Position numbers and translations under genes: made by a program. The notes beneath the pieces are model-generated. The model had not been told where the DNA came from and did no database searches. It saw nothing but the letters and a program-made list of their open reading frames with translations. A DNA stretch of 64,000 bases, taken from Linanthus parryae. Taxonomy: Eukaryota > Streptophyta > Magnoliopsida > Ericales > Polemoniaceae. This document shows, piece after piece, positions 49,993-60,801 of the stretch (the stretch's first letter is position 1; the number at the start of each line of letters is the position of its first letter). Where the stretch lies: the NCBI GenBank assembly GCA_023055425.1, contig JALGPY010000004.1:62395718-62459717 (forward strand), written 5' to 3'.

Positions 49993-51402
49993 TGTTGGAA
50001 TATGTGCCCTAGAGGCAATATAGTTTAGTATAAACAATAAATTGGCTAGAAAATTTATTGTATTATTTATTGGATATTTAATACAATGAACTCCTTATAT
50101 TTACAATTGTGTTGTTTATCTTAAATATCCCTAGTCCATTATAATGATTAATGGGACAATCATCTATAGACTAGTATGGGGTTGGATTGATATGGAGATA
50201 TCATGATCCAACACATGGGTATGCATTAGGATTAATGGCATACTGGATTGACCTATATCCGACAAGCTACATACAAGTTATGGAAAGTCATAAGTGCTTC
50301 TCGCGGTGACAACGGTATTGTCATCCTTGGACTTGAAGTCACTAGATCTTCTAGTTGTGGAATATTGTATTTTGGTAGCGTCAAACGCTACACCGTGACT
50401 GGGTAGTCATAAAGGCGCGTATCGGATACAATAGGAAGCAAGCTTAGATATCGTAGTGATGTAGATAGAATTTGTCCGTCCCACATATGGGAGAAAATAT
50501 CCTAGGGCACTCGAGGGATAGTGCTTATAGAATGTCTGACCACACTCAAATAAATCCATATAGGATATTGATGTTATTTGAACAAATAAGGCTATTCCCA
50601 GGATCGAGGAACTATGGATTGGATATACGAGTGTGACTTGTATGTCTCGTGTTCAACTCGGATATTGAGACAAAGGGATGAGACAATACTTGCACAAGGT
50701 TTGTCATGATGACTATTTCTATTTGTTGGCAAGAATGGATGTCTTGCTAGAGGCCGCTCCATATTAGTAAATAGTTACTACCAACTAAATAGAACATATG
50801 TGGTCACACGCCATATAGGATTGAACTAGACTTGGGAATTAATTAATATGGTTAATTAATTGGAAGGATTAAATCGCAACAACTTGCTAACTTAGTCGGA
50901 CTAATATGCAAGTTGGACTAATCTGAACTTGAGTAGGATTAGGAGAGGGCCTTTTGTAGTAACAAGGAGTTGTTGGACTATATAATGGATGGTCCTAGCT
51001 TCTTTCCCTACAAATAATTCTCATAACATACATTGAGTAGGAGAGAAGGAAGGAGAGAGCATGACAACAAGGAGGGCCGAACCCCTCCTTGCCTTCCGCC
51101 CTACCCGTCGGCCAAGAAGAGAGAGCCGCCCTCTCTTTGTTGCTCCGTTGCGTGATTTCTTCATCCTCTTTCATTCTTCCTAGCTAGCACAAGGCGTTTG
51201 GAAGATCTAAATCTCAATCCTAGGCGTGGTTCAACCGTAGAGGCGTGATACTTTTCGCGTTAGAAGTCACCAAGGAGACCTACAAGGTACATAGCACAAA
51301 TCATTTACCATCGTCACGATTTCTCTTCCTGTGATCCTTGGAGGGTCTTGATCGGATAAATTTATTGTTATTTTTCTGCGTATCCATGATCAAAACCCTA
51401 CA
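49993..51402 (+). repeat. Solo LTR-E of the copia-C-like subfamily (1410 bp)
   Basis: TGTTGGAATATG to AACCCTACA, with no PBS after it and no polypurine tract before it. It is therefore a solo LTR, normally left when the two LTRs of an element recombine. Flanks are GATTT (49988-49992) and TATTT (51403-51407), a 4-of-5 match. It interrupts the LINE-2 5' UTR. Confidence 0.88.
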
Positions 51403-51650
51403 TATTTTCCATGAGGATGGATTGGTGATGGGCTCAAGGAACATGCACAGCTCTATAGAGCGCAATCAGGCTCTAGCGAGAGAGAGAGAGCAAATATCCA
51501 TTCAAGCAGTTTTATGTTGAGATATTCAATTAAAGTGTTATAAATATATTTTTGTGAAAAACTTCCTTATTGTCAGGTTCTCTCTGAGAGAGAAAGCTAG
51601 AGAGAGAGAGTACTCTCTGTGAGAGTTTTTCAAGTCCAGCAAGTTCAGTT

Positions 51651-52965
51651 GTTCTCCTCTTCTACTATCCTCCCTTTCTACTTCTATAGATCCGGTTCTC
51701 AGGTTTCCGTTTGGACTCGCCGCGGCCCGACCCTAGTTATGCCGACAAATTGTAAATTTGGTACCCCCATGAAAAGAAGCGAAACGTGTGCACCTTTTTT
51801 TTTCAAAAAAACATGTGTACTCCGTGAACAAACTTTTTCTTTTGTAAATTTATTTTGGGTGTAGTGATAAATTTATTACAGTTTTGTTTTTCTGCATAAT
51901 TTTTATTTCCTTAAAGTAAGATATTTTCATGAACAAACACTTCTTATCGTCAATATTTTGTTTTTATGCATAATCTTTATTTTCTTCACGTTTAATCATC
52001 TTAAAAAACTATGGTGTGAATTTATTTTCGGTGTATTGAGCCTATATTGATACCAGTCTATAAACTGACACAGAATTCAAAATATTTCAGAGTCATTAAA
52101 TTTGACATACCCTAATATTAAACACAACGAGTTTGAAACATAACTATGAATTTGTACGAATAAATTAAAGAATGTGTACGAAATCTTATTTTCAGTATAT
52201 TAAAACTGGAATAAAAAACATCCATATACACAAATTTTTAATTTGTTACATACTTGATACGTGAGAAAACCTGATACAACAAATGGATTATTTGTTGAAA
52301 AATAACGAAGTATCAATTAATATACAATTACAACAATACCCTTGCCTTTTTGAAAAATTGGTGCCCCCTCACATGTGGTGCCCTAAGCAAAGCCAGGAGT
52401 GGCTTAACGGTCCAGCCGGCCATTCTTAGAGTTATTTTCATGTGTCTAGTTAACTGCAAAAAAATATTGACTCATGTAAGAGATAAATATAACAATTGTA
52501 CCATATTTATCTAAGTGATTTGTTGGCTTTTTTTTGCATGAAAATGAGAACTTCAATTACTAGTACACATCATCAAGTACAAAGACAAGACAAACGACGA
52601 AACATCCAGTACAACAATAAAACGATAAGTCTAACGACCAAAATTGGACTAGAGTAAAAGAACCATAAAATAAGCAATAAACAAATCTAGAGACCAACAC
52701 ATAAAAAAACCCCACAAATAGGATCCCAAAAGATGAAACCCCCAAGCTAGGCAGTAACTAAACTGAAGCAAAACGCCGAGTACCTGAGTTTTGTTTGAGA
52801 AACCACATCAGATCCTCCGCCGTAGGATCATCTTAATAGATGAACATTAGTTTTTTGTTTTTGGAAAATAGGTCACGGGTTCATGACTCACAATATACAT
52901 AGGTGAAGGTCACGGGTTCAAGCCTCACAATATACTATTTAGTTATTTACATTGTCTAGATAGTG
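51651..52965. other. Intergenic AT-rich DNA without supported gene
   Basis: No protein, RNA or intact repeat recognised. About 52360-52430 is a GC-richer patch (GTGCCCCCTCACATG...) that could be the edge of a DNA transposon, but no partner end is visible. Confidence 0.4.
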
Positions 52966-52969
52966 GTGT

Positions 52970-53280
52970 AGTTGCAGGTGGTCGCGGTGGCGGCAGGAGC
53001 AGTGGTGGCAGAAGCAGGTGCTAGTGGCGGCAGTCTGGTGTTTGTGGCAGACTATAGCAGCAATGGTGTTGGTTGTGGCAGTAGGGCAATGGTGGTGGTA
53101 GTGCTGGCGGCAATGGGTGGTGGTTGGTAGTGGTGGTGGCGACTGGAGAAGGTGGTCATGGTGACAACAACGATGGTGGTTGCGGCAGTGGTGGCAGTGG
53201 AAGCGGGTGGTGGTGGTTGCAGCAGTGGAGGAGGTGGCGGTGATGTTTCAGGTGGTGGCAGTGATGGTGGGAGAGTTGGT
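52970..53280. repeat. Degenerate GGT/GGC-rich trinucleotide tract
   Basis: About 310 bp made almost only of GGTGGC, GGTGGT and GCAGTG units with frequent changes. Open frames across it are low-complexity artefacts. Confidence 0.8.
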
Positions 53281-53777
53281 CTAAACAATTGGCAATGACT
53301 TACGAATTTACAAATTATAAAACATTTTACATCTTTTAAGCGAGATTATTATAATTGGTAAATTATTTTACGGAACAAATAATGAACCAAACACCTAATT
53401 TTAGGAAAATATTTTATAAAAAAATATTCTATACAATGGAAGAGAAAAGAGAAGTCAATCAAAATTGGACACATGACTACTCAGTACCGAACAAAAGGGA
53501 GAGAAAACCAAGTGACTCATAGTAGGCAAAATTTCACCACAGATACCAAACGTTTGCTATTTCCGGCAAGTGGGTACCCAAACATTAAAATCATGCACCG
53601 CACGTCTAAAACTTTTGAAATTCGTTCAGCTAGGTACACATCAGTTGATGGAATATTCGTTCATCTAGGTACACGTCAGTTAACTTTCCGTCCATATTGG
53701 ACATGATAATATAAAAAGACTATTGTACCCCTCATTTTCACTTCTATTTTATTCTAAGATGGCAAGTTTTACTAATA
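53281..53777. other. Intergenic DNA with an imperfect 36-bp direct repeat
   Basis: CTAGGTACACATCAGTTGATGG near 53630 recurs as CTAGGTACACGTCAGTTAACTT near 53667, each after a TTCGTTCA block. Could be part of a small non-autonomous element. No gene. Confidence 0.4.
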
Positions 53778-53825
53778 AATCTAATAATAATACTAATAAT
53801 AATAATGGTAATGATAATGATGATG

Positions 53826-53919
<94 letters not shown>

Positions 53920-53920
53920 G
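53778..53920. repeat. (AAT)n microsatellite
   Basis: About 140 bp of AAT/TAA repeats, imperfect on the left (with GAT variants) and perfect for about 100 bp on the right. Confidence 0.95.
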
Positions 53921-55510
53921 CGGTGAAGGAAGCAGAGGGGGTGTGATTTCTTGTGGGGGAGAAGTGGTTTTGATTGGCGGTAAGTGCTGCAAGAAGCGCG
54001 ATAGATCATCATCTTCTTCAGTGAACTCACGGTTGCGAGCCCCTGAGAAGGGAGAGTGGGCACCGGAGAGCGAACCCATCGTTTCGTTGCAAGAGGAAGC
54101 AAAATCAGATGGAGAATTTAGATATTTGAGTAGAGAATGTTCTCGTTGCTCAAAAGTCGTCAAATATAAAGGAGTAATAAAGGGGGAGCATGAACTGCAT
54201 CGTGAATCGATGAGTTTGGTTGGGAATCCAAAATGGGTCGGGAGTTAATTGGAGGGAGATCCAAAGTTTGTGAAGCACCAATAGAAACGGGTAGAGAATG
54301 GGGTAGAGATGGTAAAGAACCCGATAGATCCGAAAAGGGTAAAGATTGGCAAACTGGCGACATCGGGTTGGGTTGAGGCAATTGAAGTGTAGCAAATCTG
54401 TTAAGTGGGTCATAAGTCCAGAGCGAGAAAGTTGGGTCCGGGAAAGAAAAAGAATATGGGCTATAAAGTTGACCCAATGGAAATGGGCCAAGGCCCGCCC
54501 AAACATTCCTCTTGGAGATGGGTTAAACAGCCCAGCAGGCCAGGCATCATGCTCCCACTCAAACGATGCGCCGGGTGTAAAGTAACCGTCAGAAGATGAC
54601 CCATCCGCAAAAAAGATAACCAAGTTATCACTTGCTAACTGGGTTACGTCTTCTTCACCCGAATCATCTAGGCTGCTTTAGAGATCCACGATAGTAGTCT
54701 GAAAACGTCCTACTGCCCTAAAAGCTTTCAACCTTGCCGTGAAAAGAGGCTGGCCGGCGACAATATGAAAATACAGAGAGTCGTGAAACGGCGAAATCCG
54801 ATAACGATCCTCAAGGGTTTGAAGAACCTCAACCAAGTTTCTTCTGCATGTTCGATTAGAATGACCAACAAACCCACACTTGAAGCAAACTTTGAAGATA
54901 TTCTCATACCTAAAAAATATCCATTTCGGAGGGCAATCTGGATTTGTGAGTTTGATGTAGGCTCCTGGTGTCAAAGGTTCATTGATTTTGTCCCGAACCT
55001 TGACCTGAACTCTTCCATATTAGCAAACCTCTTGATACTCTAATCAACATGCAAGACCTCTCCTGCGAGCCTTCCAAGCTTATTAGCTAGGTCATGGTAG
55101 AATCCTTCCATGGGGATTCCATGCATTCTAATCCAAACGTCCATCGTAGGAAAGTCTGGCTCCGAGTTGGGGGGTCTTTCTCTAAGCACCAGAGATTTAC
55201 CATGCAATCAAATTACTCCAAGGTCAAGAAGACGAGCTTTATCGTATGTGTTGAAGCATTGGAAGAGAAAGAAAGAACCTTTTTTCTCTACCGGAACTTG
55301 TTGAATAGCTGTCGAAGATGGAACAGAGTCTTTATAATTTTAGAAGAACCTGCCAATCAAGCAGTTTTTCCAAAGAGCTCTATAGACTTGCACCATATTT
55401 AGGTCAAGGTCCAACATGAAGCATCTTTGATCAAGCTGTTCAGAATCAGAATTGTTTGAAGAACTAGGGGGAGAGACAGATTGAGAGTTCCAAAGTTAGG
55501 CCATCAGCAC
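53921..55510 (-). pseudogene. LINE-3 ORF1, broken
   Basis: On the minus strand, pieces match plant LINE ORF1: VLRERPPNSESDFPTMDVW and RMHGIPMEGF near 55200-55090 (DUF4283 region), LANKLGRLAGEV near 55080, KLTNPDCPPKW and the zinc knuckle CFKCGFVGHSNRTC (about 54890-54845), then a Ser/Pro/acidic C-terminal region to about 53930. Stops occur near 55340, 55225, 55040 and elsewhere, with frame changes. It is unrelated in detail to the ORF1s of LINE-1 and LINE-2. Confidence 0.68.
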
Positions 55511-55870
55511 AGGGGAAAAGAAAGCTATGAAGGAAGAAATGAATGAAGATGAAGAATTTAGGCGCCAAGTTGCAGATGCGCCGTAAAGAAGAAGGAGAGA
55601 TGACAAGAAATGGATTTAGAAGGAAGAGTGAAGAGACTTAAAAGGGGTTATTGGTGGTAAATGGTGGAAGTGATGATGATAGATTCTAGGGGAATGAATG
55701 GAGATCAAAAGCTAGATTTTGGAAGGAAGGAGTTAATGGAGGAAGCAATGATTTGAAGCTCATGCATGACCAAATAGGGACCTAGAGAGAAAGCTCTAGA
55801 AAGAGAGAGAACTCTAAGAGTTGGAGTTTAAAATCCCCCAATATACAAAAACATTTTAGATCTTCAGTTT
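53921..55870 (-). mobile_element. LINE-3: fragment of a plant L1-type LINE (ORF1 only)
   Basis: The minus strand carries a GA/CT-rich leader (about 55870-55520) and an ORF1-type coding region. It then runs directly into the (AAT)n tract at 53920. No ORF2, endonuclease or RT is present. Confidence 0.68.
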
Positions 55871-56295
55871 TTAATTATGCATTTAGATCTGCATGTTTTA
55901 GATCTGCTCTTCATTGGTATCGTAGCCCTAAGCTTGTATTTTGTGCCTCATAACCCAAACCCGAAACTTTATTTCAATTTTCTGTATGCGAATCTTATGT
56001 TTTTGATAGATAATTTCACTAGAATTCCATAAATAGAAGATATTAATTTTTTGGACAAATGTAGTGAAAGTTATCAACGTTTTAAGATTCAAAGCTCTAA
56101 TAATATGCACTGTTTAGATCTGATTATTAAATCGAGTTTTTCAAACTTTGTAAACAGGGATTTGAACACGTAATCGGGATCAGGATGACGAGACGAGAAC
56201 GCCAATGTAAAAAATCATCGGAAACGGAGCACGGGAAGGCAGCGTGTGAGGCTCACGCGCTACCGACGATGCCCCCACACGGAAGAGGCTGGCGG
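55871..56295. other. Intergenic DNA between LINE-3 and element H
   Basis: AT-rich, then a GC-rich patch (56200-56290) with the inverted stretch GCGTGTGAG/CTCACGCGC. No gene recognised. Confidence 0.35.
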
Positions 56296-59121
56296 TGAAA
56301 TACCTAGTACTTTGTTTGGGGCTATTTTGTTATTTAGAAGAGTTGTATTGTTATTGAGTAATTCAATTCATAGTTTCTAAAGTTAGAAAAAAAAATACTA
56401 CTAGTAAACTTGTTACTTAGTGGTAATTCCAAAAATACCCCTCTTGCATTTGCAATCTTGTAGTTAACTTAATTTGTAGTATTTGCCTACCAACCCTCAA
56501 CTTCTTACTACTTCAATTTCTACCCCCAAATAATTTGTTGGGAGAGTTGTAATTTCTCTCAAGTCCCTCCCCACCACTACCAAAGTCAACACTAATAAAA
56601 AAATACTCCTACCTCTTCCTATGGAGCTATACCCACACATGTAGTCACATGTCCATATAAGATGAACCCCCCACACACATTAACACTACCACATCATTTC
56701 CTCACTCCTTCCACCCTCAATTATCTTTCTCTCACTCCTAAATTTCGCCCAAAAAAAATGAGGGCATTAGAAACATCACCCTCTTCCTCAAAAACCCACT
56801 TCTCTCATCTCTCTCTTGCTTCCATTGAAGGAGCTTCAAGTATAGGGAGAAATCAAGCACTCCAAGGCCCTCTAAAACTCCAAAATCTCTCTAAGGTCTG
56901 GTAGTAAGTGTTCTTTCTTTTCTTTTCCCGTTCATATCTTGTGAAAATAGTTGTTGGAAGCATGTCTTGTTAGAAATCTCTTGATTTGATGATGCATGTG
57001 TGCCTAGAGCATGAAATTGTGACTTTGGACTTGTGTTTTATCAAATTTTCCACTTGATTCCTCAAATTTCTTGTTTGATTTATTTTTATATTTTTAAATG
57101 GCTGTTTTTGAGCATAAGAACATGTTTCTCAAGTTGCATGTATCATATAAATGATTTGATCAAGATTTGGAGGTTTTAGGGAAACATGCATGTTGATACA
57201 ATCTGTGTAGTGTGTGAAAAACGTGGTATATGTTGTACTTTGGTCTCCGTAAAAATTATAAAACTCACATTTCATGAAACTAGACTCAGAGGGGGTCACT
57301 TTGAGAAAAAAATCATCTTCATAGCATTCTTAGATAATGAGTAATGGTCATTTGAACTTGCAAGTTTTCTGGAACTCTGTTCAGGACCAGTCTTGGCATT
57401 TTCACTAAAAATCCAATTTTCAGATTTTTTTTGAACCCCCTATTTCTTGTGTACTAACTAGACACATATAATATTAACTCTGGAGAAGATGAGCATCATT
57501 GCTATTCTCCAAGGGGTAGTAATTACCTTTTGAAGTTGAGATTTACTTTCAGAATTGTCTCTGCACAACACTCTTTGTTTATTTTATATCTTCATTTCTA
57601 TAATAGATATTAACAAGATTCTTGATGTTTCAGAAACTAGACATATTTTTCTACCTTATGAGAGAGTTTCAAAATTTTTAAAAGTATTTTGGTATTGTAA
57701 ATATGGCTCTAAAGTCAGAGCTACAAATATGTCCAGATTTGTAGTTTCACATTTTTATAATAACTTTAATTTTCACATGTCTAAGTGTTGGATTTGATAT
57801 GTTTTGATAAGTGAACATACTTATATGTGCATTTGTGACATATGTAATTATTTAGCATGTATGTTACATTTGGATTATGTATGTGTAACTTGGTGGTAAT
57901 GAGTACTTATATGTGTGATTGTAGGCATCGGGTTCGTAGGAGACGAGTTTGTGCCTTCGGAATTCTATGATTGCTCTTTGTGCCTCGCGCTTGTATATCC
58001 TTTGGTAAGTATATGTGTGCAACATTTACAAACCAAATTTATATTTTAGTTGATTTTCAAACTTGAAAATTAGTTTATGAAAATAAAAATTGGAGCATGT
58101 GAGAACTTTTAATAATCTATATCGTACTCGTTGAAAATTACTTGGGAAAAAAAAAATTGAGTTGTGAACAGAAAATTTGTTTGAAATCGGGAATCAATAA
58201 TACACTCATAATAGATATAGGGCTATGTACGGAGTTATATTGTGGCTATGGTCGGGGACGCCAAGCGATCCCCTAACTATATAGCCGGAAGCAATGCTTC
58301 ACTTCATTGGATAAACTTAAATGTTTAAAATCCACCCCCCATGAGCCTATATGTATCAAGGTATTGCGGCCAAGGGGTTTATAGAGCTAGAGTGCTACTT
58401 ATACTTGTACGAGTCATTACGGTATAGGGGTGTCGACACTTAAGGCCTTTTAGCTAGAATTTGTGAGTGGGGATTGACGTATGGGATCCCATAACGCTCG
58501 GGAGAAATAGGGTTGTTAAACCCTAGAATGCACCCTTTAGCGATTCATTGTGATTCCTCCGTCTACATTGATCCCGTTGGTGGCTCTGGATATGCCTCAA
58601 CCAAATGAAAACGTTAAAGTAACTTGTTACAACAATGAAACAATTGTTTTAAATTTCTGAAAATATTATTTCGTTTTTACTGTCATTATTTAAATTCTTC
58701 TTACCTCTTTTTGTAACTTATAACTGTGCTTCCTAGCCATCTATTTACGCGTTGTAGCCTATATTTACTCAGTTTTAACTGACTTTATTTAAATTGTGGT
58801 GCTCCATTATTTTATTTTAAATCACCACAGGTTCGAGCTCGCGAGGGAGGGGGACGTTCAACTAAATATAGGCAACGGTAGTATATAGATCACGTAGCCT
58901 CCATGAAAGTTCTTTTCTTTTGGTAGTCGCATCACTTTTGTTTTTTCGTGAACAACGATGTACAAACGTTTTATTGTAAATAGTAATGTAATCGGTGAGT
59001 TTTGTTTGATCGCATATAACCAAGAACCGTGGTCCTACTCCGTTACCCTAAGAGGTTCATCACCTTGGGTGGAGGGCACTTTTCATAATTCCCGAAGGTT
59101 CGGAAATTATGGAGTGTTTCA
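56296..59121 (+). repeat. Element H presumed 5' LTR
   Basis: The 3' end is fixed by the adjacent PBS. The 5' end is inferred from the TGAAA/TTTCA inverted ends and similarity to the gypsy-G LTR start. Internal blocks also parallel gypsy-G: GTAGGAGACGAGTTTGTG (57938), GTAAGT (58005), GACACTTAAGG (58434), CTCAGTTTTAACTGAC (58770) and CACCACAGGT (58823). No second copy is in the window for confirmation. Confidence 0.62.
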
Positions 59122-59123
59122 GT

Positions 59124-59135
59124 TGGTATCAGAGC
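59124..59135 (+). other. Element H primer binding site
   Basis: TGGTATCAGAGC, two bases after the LTR end. Confidence 0.88.
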
Positions 59136-59445
59136 ACGGTTCTATGGTTTATGTAGATCATTCAACTCCCATCAATATAAGAACTCAATTAAAATTTGAA
59201 CTTTTTCTGAAAATATAAAATTGGCTAGGACAACTTAATTGTATAATAATAAATAAACAAGCCGGGGGACTTGGGTGTCGAATCGTTAGATAATTATTAG
59301 TTACAAACGTGCTACTTATTTGATGTGCTCAAATTTAGTTGTTTAAGCGCTACGACCGTAACTCTTAGGAGGTAAAGACTAGATTAAAAAAAAAAACTAG
59401 AATTTAAGATAATGGTTTAATGAATACTTTGTTAGTCCTTATAGG

Positions 59446-59865
59446 ATGGATAGAAACGCTTGGATTCCGGCCGAGTTCCGTAACGATGTCCACCCAATTG
59501 ACCGTCGACTAAGGGAGGACCCGACCTACGAGGACTTTAGCGCCCATGTGGTATACACTTACCAACGGTGGGAGATTTGGCATCCTCACTTTGCGGATTA
59601 CCTCAACCCGCTTGTTCAGTCCTATTTCCTACTAGAGGCCTTACACCGTTCGGGCGACCGTTACAGCACCATATTGAGGAGGAGGTATCATGACTTGGTT
59701 ACCCCCAACCGGAAACCAAATGAGACCAAGTGGAAGCGTGAGGGTACCTATGTTATAACACCTGAAGGCATTTGTTCCCGAATACTCGAGATGATCATTA
59801 TGGAAGAAGAAGAGGGAATGGGAAGTACGCGTGGCATCCAAGACGAGGGTTCGGCAATGAACTAG
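59446..59865 (+). CDS. Element H small ORF a (139 aa), function unknown
   Basis: ATG 59446 lies 310 bases after the PBS and directly after an AG-ending, acceptor-like TCCTTATAGG. The ORF is intact to 59865. I recognise no family. It has DPTYEDFSAHVVYTYQRW, a central SYFLLEAL.RSGDRY and YHDLV, then YVITPEGI and an acidic tail. It aligns loosely with ORF b (same spacing of F/ML-E-L, R..Y.DLV and .ITP). The pattern (E/DxTxxxF with a spaced aromatic, then xFLLExL) is faintly like the C-terminal half of a capsid domain; this is a weak inference. There is no zinc knuckle, signal peptide or membrane segment. Confidence 0.55.
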   Translation: MDRNAWIPAEFRNDVHPIDRRLREDPTYEDFSAHVVYTYQRWEIWHPHFADYLNPLVQSYFLLEALHRSGDRYSTILRRRYHDLVTPNRKPNETKWKREGTYVITPEGICSRILEMIIMEEEEGMGSTRGIQDEGSAMN

Positions 59866-60129
59866 GGACGTTACTTAATCTACTTTTATCCTATGTTGTT
59901 ATACCATCTAAATATGGCTTATAGCCATTAGGATGTTGTCTTGATATTAGTTGTGTGACTTGTTCTATGTAACTTAAATGTGGGTACTTTGCTTGGATGA
60001 TCACGTGTCTTATTAAGTATGATATATCCTAAAATTTGATGTAAAAAAATAAATAAATTGTGATGTATGCTATATTCTTGGTTTATGATATGGAGAGGGA
60101 ATTTTCTTAAATTATATATTAAAAAAAAG

Positions 60130-60147
60130 TGTATATAATTATATACA
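60130..60147. repeat. 18-bp perfect palindrome between two A-runs
   Basis: TGTATATAATTATATACA, preceded and followed by runs of A. It lies between the two ORFs of element H. Confidence 0.8.
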
Positions 60148-60354
60148 AAAAAAAATGTCTTCTAAAAAAAATGATTTTATTATGTGGGATATAACGAAAG
60201 TCTAAGTTGCCTACTTATATAAACACTCCCTACGTATTTAAGAATATATATTTTTTTCCACTATGAACTCTTTTATTACGTGTAACTTATTTAATTATTA
60301 ATTACACGCTTAACTTAGAACCACTTCCGAGACTACTCTTTTATCCTTCACCAG

Positions 60355-60801
60355 ATGGCGCGCTTACCAGTCCCTCATCCAAACAACTTTGCACCGGGTG
60401 CTACTCCAGTCGACTTGAGATTCATGCCGGGAGAGGAGACCATCGCTGAGTTTTGTGATTACATGAATGAATATTGTTTAGCCCTCAGCCAGAGCCCACA
60501 CGGTGATGAAAAATTTTCACATCCACTGGCCATATGTCACTTTATGCTGGAGGTACTCCCAAGAGAGCAACCTTGGAATCGGGTGAGGGATAAGTATGTG
60601 GACCTAGTCGTGGAGAACGAATGGGGGGAAATTGTTCCCAACACATGCCGATACCGCCATTATGTGGATGACATTTACTGGATCACGCCCTCCGAGCTCA
60701 AGAACGAACTGGAGCAGCAATGGCATCAGCATCAGCAGCATCAACAACAACAACAACAGCAGCAACAACATGATAACGCCCAAATAGGGGTTATTTTATA
60801 G
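60355..60801 (+). CDS. Element H small ORF b (148 aa as read), 3' end replaced by LTR-K
   Basis: ATG 60355 follows a pyrimidine tract and CAG (TTTTATCCTTCACCAG), a good 3' splice-site look-alike. The ORF runs EETIAEFCDYMNEYCLAL, HFMLEVLPREQPWNRV, KYVDLV and YWITPSELKNEL, then a Gln/His repeat from CAA/CAG codons. LTR-K starts at 60771, so the last ten or so residues come from K and the native C-terminus is lost. It is related to ORF a in the core 50-60 residues. The function is unknown. It sits where gag should be, so a capsid-derived role is possible but unproven. Confidence 0.5.
   Translation: MARLPVPHPNNFAPGATPVDLRFMPGEETIAEFCDYMNEYCLALSQSPHGDEKFSHPLAICHFMLEVLPREQPWNRVRDKYVDLVVENEWGEIVPNTCRYRHYVDDIYWITPSELKNELEQQWHQHQQHQQQQQQQQQHDNAQIGVIL

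Larger units (their letters stand above)
5320..51650 (-). mobile_element. LINE-2: decayed plant L1-type retrotransposon, split into four pieces
   Basis: Read on the minus strand from right to left: 5' UTR (about 51650-51403, with CT/GA repeats typical of LINE leaders), 49992-49247 (ORF1 start), 17828-17300 (ORF1 middle with zinc knuckle), 8860-8019 (ORF1 end), then ORF2 from about 8003 down to about 5320. The gaps are solo LTR-E, copia-C with its nest, and copia-A. Each break falls at a copia end; the A and C sites have exact target duplications. It is the oldest layer of this block. The 3' limit and poly(A) tail are not clear. Confidence 0.78.
56296..60770 (+). mobile_element. Element H: gypsy-type LTR retrotransposon without recognisable gag-pol (incomplete)
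   Basis: A 2826-bp presumed 5' LTR ends at 59121, followed by a PBS at 59124. The LTR start (TGAAATACC) resembles that of gypsy-G (TGTAATACC) and forms the inverted ends TGAAA/TTTCA. In place of gag there are two small related ORFs. At 60770 the element is interrupted by LTR-K; its remainder and 3' LTR are outside or lost. No protease, RT or integrase is seen. Confidence 0.65.

Noticed and set aside
53052..53288. Pro/Thr-rich minus-strand ORF in the GGT-rich tract
   Set aside because: Simple-repeat artefact.
53805..54248. ORFs reading poly-Ile, poly-Asn or poly-Leu through the (AAT)n tract
   Set aside because: A trinucleotide repeat is open in most frames; no biological sequence is implied.
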